A DNA stretch of 10,870 bases from NCBI GenBank assembly GCA_945878515.1, contig CAMCTL010000122.1:1-10870 (forward strand), written 5' to 3'. The notes under the pieces were generated by a model, which saw only the letters and a program-made list of their open reading frames with translations, did not search any database and was not told the DNA's origin. Both the position numbers and the translations under genes were made by a program. The stretch is from Flavobacterium psychrophilum. Lineage in GTDB: Bacteria > Bacteroidota > Bacteroidia > Flavobacteriales > Flavobacteriaceae. Shown one piece after another: positions 1 through 6,730 of this stretch; position 1 is the stretch's first letter, and each line of letters opens with the position of its first letter.

Positions 1-1781
1 CCAGTTATGCCAAACGTTACAGCTACAATGGAAACGTGAATTTTAGATTTGAAAACTTAATTAGCAGCGAAAGAGGTTATCCAGATTACAACAAGCAAAA
101 TATTTATAATTTGCAATGGTCTCATTCAAAAGATTCTAAAGGAAGTCCAAATTCAAGCTTTTCCGCATCAGTAAATTTAGGTAGTAGTAAATATTTTCAA
201 CAATCTATAAATCAGGCAAATGTTGGGGCAAATTTAAATAATACTTTAAGTTCTTCCGTATCTTATAGCAAATCATTTCAAGGTGCTGTAGGTTCTCGAT
301 TGTCTTTGAGTGCCACACATTCGCAAAATACTCAAACCTCGGAAATCCAAATGACACTGCCGGATTTACAATATAGTGTAGATCGAATTTATCCATTTGT
401 AGGAAAGGATGGAGTTAGAAAAGGATTTTTCAAAAATATCAATTTGAATTATAACATGAGCGGAAGAAATAGTTTTGTTACCACTGATTCTCTGTTTTTT
501 TCAAAAGAAATGTTTGACAATGCGCAGTTGGGTGTTCAACATAGCATTCCTTTAAGTACAAATTTCAAGATATTTAAATATTTTAGTGCATCATCTTCCA
601 TGAATTATAATGAAGTCTGGGCTATCAAAACAATCCAAAGAAGCTACGACAGGGATCAAAGTAAAGTTGTAGATCAAACTGTCAATGGGTTTGATGCTTT
701 TAGAACGTATAGTTTCTCAAGTAGTTTGGGAACAACTATTTATGGGACATTTAATTTTAAACCCGATCGAAAAATAAAATCAATCCGACACGTAATGAGA
801 CCTTCTTTGTCTTATGGATACACGCCGAGTTTCGAAAAATACTACGATACGTATGCCACAGATGCTTCTGGTACGATGATGAAAGATTATACACGTTTTG
901 AAAACGGCATTTTTGGAATTCCAGGAAGAACCAATTCAAATAATCTTGGATTTGATTTGAGCAATACTTTCGAAGCAAAAATAACCGATCCAGACAGTAC
1001 AAAAGTAGAACCAAAAAAAATAATGTTGCTCAATAATTTGAATTTCTCAACAAGTTATGACTTGACAGCCGATGGAAAAACCAAGCTTGGATGGTCTCCG
1101 GTAAGGGTAAGTGGTGGAACACAATTTTTTAAAGACAAATTGAATATGAATTTTGGTGCTACACTTGATCCTTATGCCATCGACAACGCTGGAACAAGAA
1201 TAAACGTCTATAACATCAACAATGGCGGAAGTTTACTTAGAATGACCAGTGCCAATATGGTTTTAAATTATTCGATTTCTAGCCAAGATTCTGAAAAAGA
1301 CGAGAAAGATAAAAACAAAGAAGGAGAAAGAAATGGTGGTCGTGATGACGATTTATTTGGACGAAATACAGTAGATAATGTCAGAGGTAGAAGCCAATTC
1401 GACGACAAAGAAAATGAAGATGAAACAGATAAAATCAGCGAATTTTTTACAGCAAAGTTGCCTTGGGATTTAACGTTTGCCTATTCGCTGACCTACACCA
1501 ATGACAGACGAGAAAGTAAAATTACAGGAAATTCGTTGATGGTCTCAGCCAATGGAGATTTAACGCCAAAGTGGAAAATAGGAATTTCTACAGGATATGA
1601 TTTTGTGCAAAATGGGGTTACTTATACCCAACTTCGATTTGAAAGGGATTTATTGAGTTGGCGAATGGATTTTAACTGGCAACCTTTTGGTAGTCAAGCC
1701 AATTGGAGTTTCTTTATCGGAATAAAATCAGGTATTTTGAGCGATATTAAGTACGATAAAGTAAGTGCTAGTAATAGATAA
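1..1781 (+). CDS. lptD: LptD-like outer-membrane LPS assembly protein (C-terminal part, 5' end outside window)
   Basis: The reading frame is already open at the first base (first full codon at 3) and runs 592 codons to tandem TAA stops at 1779-1784. A GTG at 36 is internal, so the gene starts upstream of the window. The visible protein is rich in alternating polar/hydrophobic, aromatic-bearing beta strands and NxN/SxS turns, as in an outer-membrane barrel. It has the look of the Bacteroidota 'putative LPS assembly protein LptD', for example the RHVMRPSLSYGYTP segment near 820 and LRFERDLLSWRMDFNWQPFG near 1630-1690. In that family LptD is the outer-membrane translocon that, with LptE, places LPS in the outer leaflet. 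The N-terminal periplasmic jellyroll and signal peptide would lie outside the window. A very charged, low-complexity stretch at 1284-1433 is probably a surface loop. The last residue is Arg, not the usual aromatic. ridA follows 42 bp downstream on the same strand. The family call is fairly secure; it rests on recognition, not alignment. Confidence 0.85.
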   Translation, partial: SYAKRYSYNGNVNFRFENLISSERGYPDYNKQNIYNLQWSHSKDSKGSPNSSFSASVNLGSSKYFQQSINQANVGANLNNTLSSSVSYSKSFQGAVGSRLSLSATHSQNTQTSEIQMTLPDLQYSVDRIYPFVGKDGVRKGFFKNINLNYNMSGRNSFVTTDSLFFSKEMFDNAQLGVQHSIPLSTNFKIFKYFSASSSMNYNEVWAIKTIQRSYDRDQSKVVDQTVNGFDAFRTYSFSSSLGTTIYGTFNFKPDRKIKSIRHVMRPSLSYGYTPSFEKYYDTYATDASGTMMKDYTRFENGIFGIPGRTNSNNLGFDLSNTFEAKITDPDSTKVEPKKIMLLNNLNFSTSYDLTADGKTKLGWSPVRVSGGTQFFKDKLNMNFGATLDPYAIDNAGTRINVYNINNGGSLLRMTSANMVLNYSISSQDSEKDEKDKNKEGERNGGRDDDLFGRNTVDNVRGRSQFDDKENEDETDKISEFFTAKLPWDLTFAYSLTYTNDRRESKITGNSLMVSANGDLTPKWKIGISTGYDFVQNGVTYTQLRFERDLLSWRMDFNWQPFGSQANWSFFIGIKSGILSDIKYDKVSASNR

Positions 1782-1823
1782 TAAGTCTTTCAATTCTAAT
1801 TTTTTAATAAATATTTACTACTT

Positions 1824-2204
1824 ATGAAAAAAATAATCTTTACCGAAAACGCTCCAGCGCCCATTGGTCCATACAATCAGGCAGTTTTAAAAGGAAATAC
1901 ACTTTATACTTCTGGACAAATTGCGATAAATCCAGCTAATGGAGAATTGGTAATATCCAACATTGAAGATGAAACCAAACAAGTGATGGAGAACATGAAA
2001 GCTGTTCTTGAAGCAGCCGGAATGTCATTTGAAAACGTGGTAAAATCGACGATATTTATTATGAATATGAAAGATTTTGGAACAATCAACACCGTTTATG
2101 GTTCTTATTTCGACGAAAAAACCGCTCCAGCACGTGAAACGGTTCAAGTGGCATGTTTGCCAAAAAACGTAAATGTCGAAATTTCTATGATTGCGGTCGT
2201 ATAG
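1824..2204 (+). CDS. ridA: RidA family 2-iminobutanoate/2-iminopropanoate deaminase
   Basis: This is a complete 126-residue protein, the normal length for the RidA/YjgF/UK114 family, starting at ATG 1824. Family hallmarks are visible: the N-terminal APAPIGPYNQA segment (residues 10-20), YTSGQI (28-33), the helix with NMKAVLEAAG (57-66), and the C-terminal signature around PARETVQVACLP (102-113). Arg104 matches the conserved arginine that binds the substrate carboxylate (Arg105 in E. coli RidA), and Glu119 matches the conserved active-site glutamate. The family forms cytosolic trimers that hydrolyse reactive enamine/imine intermediates, such as 2-aminoacrylate released by PLP enzymes, and so protects those enzymes. 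It lies 42 bp after lptD on the same strand and could be cotranscribed with it. No clear Shine-Dalgarno is seen; the leader is AT-rich. No key residue is missing. Confidence 0.95.
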   Translation: MKKIIFTENAPAPIGPYNQAVLKGNTLYTSGQIAINPANGELVISNIEDETKQVMENMKAVLEAAGMSFENVVKSTIFIMNMKDFGTINTVYGSYFDEKTAPARETVQVACLPKNVNVEISMIAVV

Positions 2205-2266
2205 TGTTCAATATTAAAGCAGGAACTCCCAAATTGAAAAGTGAATAGTAAAAAATGATTTAAAGG

Positions 2267-2304
2267 AAAAAAAACAATTTCTAATTGTATTAACTATTTT
2301 TTTT
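2267..2304. terminator. weak AT-rich bidirectional hairpin between convergent ridA and GH16 genes
   Basis: A 6-bp inverted repeat, ACAATT (2274-2279) and AATTGT (2283-2288) with a 3-nt loop, is flanked by eight A on the left (2267-2274) and a T run on the right (2297-2304). Read on the minus strand it gives a stem followed directly by a T tract just after the GH16 stop. Read on the plus strand the T run begins about eight bases after the stem. The stem has a single G-C pair, so it is thermodynamically weak. Its position between two converging genes is the main support. Confidence 0.4.
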
Positions 2305-3163
2305 ATTGTTTCGAATAAAATCTAACATAGTCATATTCCGCAGAACTATTTTCTTGGTCTTTTCCTGTCCAATTTGCTGCAATAGCTGTAATCCATATAT
2401 TAATGTTATCATGTTCAAACTGGCTGGCTGGATATTCCGCAATATGAGTTATTTTACCATCAACATAAAATGTTACTGTTTTTTCATTCCATTCAAAACC
2501 ATAAGTATGCCAAATTCCAGCATCAAATAAAGGTATTGCAGTAATGTCATTAGGTGTTTTTGGCACTCGCCCGAATTCTTTACCATCTGCTTTCCAAATA
2601 ATAACGTGCTGTGTGAATTTATTGAGTGTGCTTTCGGCGAGATGATCGTGGGTACTTGCATTTTCATAGCAGTCAATTTCGGTTCTACGACTATCAGGAT
2701 ACGTAGTACTGACTTCTCCTTTAGAATCTATTGCTGCAGCCATGGCCCAAAATGAGTGATGCCAACCTTCATCGACTTGGCCATCTTTATCGTCATCAAT
2801 TTTATCTCCCAAACGTGATTTTACTTCGTAATAACCATATTTGAATTGTTTTTTAGAAACAATCCCAGCACCAGAAGCCATTTTCCCTTTCAATGGCTGC
2901 GTTAATTCGTGCAAATTAAGTTTTAAAATCCCTGCTTTTTGGCTCACGTTTTCTCTTAATTGCGCACTTCTGTGTTTTACATCAGTACGAAAAGCCCACA
3001 TCAAAGTATCTATTACTGAACCTTTAAATTCGTCATGCCAAACAAGTTTATAACCTTTAACCGGAATTGAATTTTTTGATTTATTTTGCGCAAAGCAAAA
3101 ACTTAGTCCGAGAAAAAACAGTATAAGAAACTTAGAAATGATCCTAAAAGTAAAATACTTCAT
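2303..3163 (-). CDS. secreted glycoside hydrolase family 16 protein
   Basis: The product is a 286-residue protein with an N-terminal signal peptide: basic start, hydrophobic stretch about 8-24, likely cleavage after FCFA at residue 25. A GH16 jellyroll domain fills the rest: YKLVWHDEF (38-46, the usual first-strand motif), KYGYYEVKSRL (108-118), SFWAM (137-141), the catalytic motif ExDxxE as EIDCYE (162-167), WHTYGFEW (218-225), FYVDG (232-236) and a closing YDYVRFY. In this family the first Glu is the nucleophile and the last the acid/base, with Asp between, in a retaining mechanism on beta-1,3 or beta-1,4 glycans or galactans. All three residues are intact, so it should be active. A DxDxDG-type acidic loop at residues 123-132 looks like a calcium site. 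The substrate (laminarin, mixed-linkage glucan, agar-type galactan) cannot be decided from sequence alone. No carbohydrate-binding module, type IX sorting domain or polysaccharide-utilisation neighbours are visible. Cys23 precedes the cleavage site but does not make a good lipobox. Confidence 0.9.
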   Translation of the reverse strand: MKYFTFRIISKFLILFFLGLSFCFAQNKSKNSIPVKGYKLVWHDEFKGSVIDTLMWAFRTDVKHRSAQLRENVSQKAGILKLNLHELTQPLKGKMASGAGIVSKKQFKYGYYEVKSRLGDKIDDDKDGQVDEGWHHSFWAMAAAIDSKGEVSTTYPDSRRTEIDCYENASTHDHLAESTLNKFTQHVIIWKADGKEFGRVPKTPNDITAIPLFDAGIWHTYGFEWNEKTVTFYVDGKITHIAEYPASQFEHDNINIWITAIAANWTGKDQENSSAEYDYVRFYSKQ

Positions 3164-3451
3164 TGATTATAATAATTATATTTTTCCTTTAACAAATGAT
3201 TTGTCGCATATATAGCACAAATTTTAGTTAAACTTTTGGCTGCCATCAGTTTATACTTAACTAGAAGTTTAAACTCTTATTTACATAAAAACATTTTGAA
3301 TTATGCGCTGCTTTATCTGCAAAATAATTTATCTGATATACCAAAGCTATTCAGAGAAAATGGATAAAAACCCTGAACTATGCACTCATACTTTTCTACA
3401 TAATGCCTAAACTAGCACTGAGATGTCATTAACGCAATATTATTAGTGATT

Positions 3452-4303
3452 TTATTTATTAGAAACATGATAGGCAATCAATCCATCAATGGGTCTTCGC
3501 AATACATTTCCTAATTGTATTTCGTATTTATCAAACATTATCTGCAATTCATCTTTCAGGTAAAATGCTATTGAACCAACAAAATGAACAGGAACTTCTT
3601 TATAATTATCAAATTGTTTCACATAGTTATTAATAAAAGATTTCATTCCTTTGAAAATGATTTTTTTACAAAACTCGTGGTCTTTATTCTGAATTAAGAA
3701 TTTGGCAAAAGTGGCTAAATAAGCGTTTGGATTTGCTTCTTTGTATAATTTATTCTTGATAAAATCAGGACTTAAATCGTATTCCTTTTCAAATTCGATT
3801 GCTAATTCTTTTGGCATTTTATTGAAATAATATTTACGAATCAATTCCTTGCCGAGAACATTACCGCTACAATCATCCATCACGATATATCCTAGTGACT
3901 GCACTTTTTGATGCAACACTTTGCCATCAAAAAAACTGCAATTGGATCCAGTCCCAAGGATGCTAACAATGGCTTCTTCTCCCTTTGGAGTCGTTGCAAA
4001 AACTGCTGCATAAGTGTCTTCTTGAACATCGACGATTGCGTTAGAAAAATACTTTTGAAAAGCTTGCGAAAGCCTAATTTTCATTCCATCTGTTCCGCAA
4101 CCCGCACCATAAAAGAAAAGATGTGTGGCTTTATCTTTGTTTTGCAAAATATCGAAACGATCGTTTAATCGTTCAATAATTTCATCTTCGTCTAGGATTT
4201 CAGGGTTTAAACCTAGTGTTTGAGTAGTGAAAAGTATTTTTCCGTCCTCATCAATTGCAATCCAATCGGCTTTTGTAGAGCCACTATCTACTAATAATCT
4301 CAT
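3452..4303 (-). CDS. BadF/BadG/BcrA/BcrD-type ATPase, probable N-acetylglucosamine kinase
   Basis: This 283-residue cytosolic protein has the ASKHA sugar-kinase layout. The phosphate-1 loop is DSGSTKADW (6-14), followed by YGAGCG (65-70), a DTYAA segment with candidate catalytic Asp96, the phosphate-2 loop LGTGSN (116-121) and the adenosine-side motif HFVGSIA (240-246). These match the BadF/BadG/BcrA/BcrD family, whose Bacteroidota members of this length are usually annotated as N-acetylglucosamine kinase (GlcNAc to GlcNAc-6-phosphate). Glucosamine kinase is an alternative. The position where relatives commonly carry GDEGS reads MDDCS here (142-146), a divergence close to the sugar site. The gene is downstream of gapA on the same strand but separated by a strong terminator, so it probably has its own promoter. 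A tandem 7-bp repeat lies in its leader. The product would link amino-sugar or peptidoglycan salvage to glycolysis, which is an inference. Confidence 0.85.
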   Translation of the reverse strand: MRLLVDSGSTKADWIAIDEDGKILFTTQTLGLNPEILDEDEIIERLNDRFDILQNKDKATHLFFYGAGCGTDGMKIRLSQAFQKYFSNAIVDVQEDTYAAVFATTPKGEEAIVSILGTGSNCSFFDGKVLHQKVQSLGYIVMDDCSGNVLGKELIRKYYFNKMPKELAIEFEKEYDLSPDFIKNKLYKEANPNAYLATFAKFLIQNKDHEFCKKIIFKGMKSFINNYVKQFDNYKEVPVHFVGSIAFYLKDELQIMFDKYEIQLGNVLRRPIDGLIAYHVSNK

Positions 4304-4307
4304 TTTA

Positions 4308-4349
4308 ATTTTAGATATTTGATTTTAGATTTTAGATTTTAGATTTTAA
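4308..4349. repeat. tandem 7-bp repeat (attttag) in the leader of the GlcNAc kinase gene
   Basis: Six contiguous 7-bp units: attttag at 4308, a degenerate atatttg at 4315, then attttag at 4322, 4329 and 4336, and attttaa at 4343. In the sense of the kinase gene the unit reads ctaaaat, and the array covers about -46 to -5 relative to the start codon. It therefore occupies the ribosome-binding region and probably part of the 5' leader. Confidence 0.85.
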
Positions 4350-4391
4350 AGTATGATCCTAAAAGCTAAAAAAATGGTTATTGGTTTAGAT

Positions 4392-4426
4392 AAAAAAATC
4401 CCGCTAAAATAAATCTAACGGGATTT
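4392..4426 (-). terminator. Rho-independent terminator of gapA
   Basis: On the minus strand, 16 bases past the gapA stop, there is a perfect 8-bp stem (4426-4419 pairing with 4403-4396, core cggg/cccg) with a 15-nt loop, followed by seven T (complement of A 4392-4398). The plus-strand reading also ends in a T-rich stretch (4424-4432), so it may work both ways. It is the best terminator in the window and ends the pfkA-gapA unit before the kinase gene. Confidence 0.88.
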
Positions 4427-4442
4427 CTTTTTGTAAATATAA

Positions 4443-5459
<1,017 letters not shown>

Positions 5460-5534
5460 TTAGACTTAAAGAATTTAACTTTAAGCAGATTAATTATTAA
5501 TTTAATTTATTATTATTTGGCCAAAGCCGTATTC

Positions 5535-6521
5535 TTAAACTGACATTATTTCAGAAACTCTAAGCAGTTCTCTGTCTATTTCGGATTTTCCTTTAATGGC
5601 TTGCAATAATGGAGTAAGACCTACTTTGTCGTTAATCATTCCTACCATAAAATTAGATTTCCCTTCCAACAGACTCTCTACAGCTTTAACACCCAATCTG
5701 CTAGCAAGTACTCTATCGTAACAAGATGGCGCACCACCCCGTTGCATGTGTCCTAAAACAGAAACGCGAATATCATATTCTGGTAAATTAGCCTCGACAT
5801 AATCTTTTAATTCGAACACATTTTTTCCAATTTTGTCCCCTTCGGCAATTACGACAATACTAGAAGATTTTCCCGAAGCTTTACTTTTTTTGAGGGATTC
5901 CAGCAATCTTTCTAATCCTAATTCTTCTTCAGGAATAAGAATTTCCTCAGCTCCACCTCCAATACCAGCATTCAAAGCAATGTGTCCTGCGTCGCGTCCC
6001 ATGACTTCAACGAAGAATAATCGATTGTGTGAACTTGCTGTATCACGAATTTTATCAATACATTCTACAACAGTATTCAAAGCAGTGTCATATCCTAAAG
6101 TATGACTAGTGCCAAAAATGTCATTGTCAATTGTACCAGGAATTCCCATTACTGGAAAGTTATATTCTTTATTAAAAATTTCTGCTCCAGTAAAACTACC
6201 ATCACCACCGATTACGACCAAGCCATCAATTCCGGCATTTACAAGGTGCTCATGTGCTTTTTTGCGACCTTCTGGTGTCATGAACTCTCTAGAACGCGCT
6301 GATTTTAGAATTGTACCACCTTTGTTTACAATATTATGAACTGTTCTTGGACCCATTGGAATAAAATCTCCCTCTATCATTCCTTGGTAACCTCTATATA
6401 TTCCAGCACATTCAATGTTGTGATATGCACAAGTTCTTACTACTGATCTTATTGCTGCATTCATCCCTGGGGAATCTCCTCCAGAGGTTAGAACACCTAT
6501 TTTTTTTATTGTTTCTGACAT
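5535..6521 (-). CDS. pfkA: ATP-dependent 6-phosphofructokinase
   Basis: This complete 328-residue protein is near the usual length of bacterial PfkA (about 320). Visible motifs are TSGGDSPGMNA (12-22, ATP/phosphate loop), IGGDGS (104-109), PGTIDND (128-134) with catalytic base Asp132, VEVMGRDAGH (171-180, fructose-6-phosphate site) and LGHMQRGG (256-263). Gly108 in GGDGS and Gly129 in PGTIDND are the residues seen in ATP-using enzymes, whereas PPi-dependent forms carry Asp and Lys there, so ATP is the predicted phosphoryl donor. It makes fructose-1,6-bisphosphate, the committed step of glycolysis. The ATG at 6521 gives the standard N-terminus; no Shine-Dalgarno is evident, as is common in Bacteroidota. 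gapA follows after 87 bp, forming a glycolytic pair. Upstream, tamB ends 209 bp away with no obvious terminator between them, so partial readthrough is possible. Confidence 0.98.
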   Translation of the reverse strand: MSETIKKIGVLTSGGDSPGMNAAIRSVVRTCAYHNIECAGIYRGYQGMIEGDFIPMGPRTVHNIVNKGGTILKSARSREFMTPEGRKKAHEHLVNAGIDGLVVIGGDGSFTGAEIFNKEYNFPVMGIPGTIDNDIFGTSHTLGYDTALNTVVECIDKIRDTASSHNRLFFVEVMGRDAGHIALNAGIGGGAEEILIPEEELGLERLLESLKKSKASGKSSSIVVIAEGDKIGKNVFELKDYVEANLPEYDIRVSVLGHMQRGGAPSCYDRVLASRLGVKAVESLLEGKSNFMVGMINDKVGLTPLLQAIKGKSEIDRELLRVSEIMSV

Positions 6522-6730
6522 AGTTTTAATATTATAAGTGTAAATTTAATAAACATTAAGCAAATTTGAAGGTATGTTTTTAATAAAAAGGTAAATATCA
6601 GCAAATTCAAACGTTATCGTTGATAAGTTGCTTAAATGTTGTATAAAAAATGACTTTGAAATTTTAAGATGATCGTTAACTGTCATCAAAAAAATATTAA
6701 AAAACAAATTAAATAAATCACTGATTGAAT

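Noticed and set aside
36..38. GTG as start codon of the first gene
   Set aside because: The frame is open to the window edge and upstream codons (YAKRYSYNGN) fit the same beta-barrel style, so the gene begins outside the window.
2473..2676. Same-strand shifted open frame within the GH16 gene, as possible evidence for a frameshift
   Set aside because: The main frame is continuous through all GH16 motifs; the shifted frame has no recognisable content.
3092..3099. Lipoprotein signal at Cys23 of the GH16 protein
   Set aside because: The residues before the Cys are LSF, which lacks the small residue at -1 required by a lipobox; cleavage by signal peptidase I after FCFA is more plausible.
3312..3335. 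Direct repeat tttatctg at 3312 and 3328
   Set aside because: Eight bases, two copies only, in AT-rich DNA; no CRISPR-like or regulatory pattern.
3360..3410. A 16-codon plus-strand open frame (ATG at 3360) in the GH16-kinase spacer
   Set aside because: Too short, no ribosome-binding context, no homology recognised; expected by chance.
6668..6687. gatga / tcatc hairpin with an A run on its right, considered as tamB terminator
   Set aside because: Only a 5-bp stem, and on the minus strand (tamB sense) the T tract precedes the stem instead of following it.
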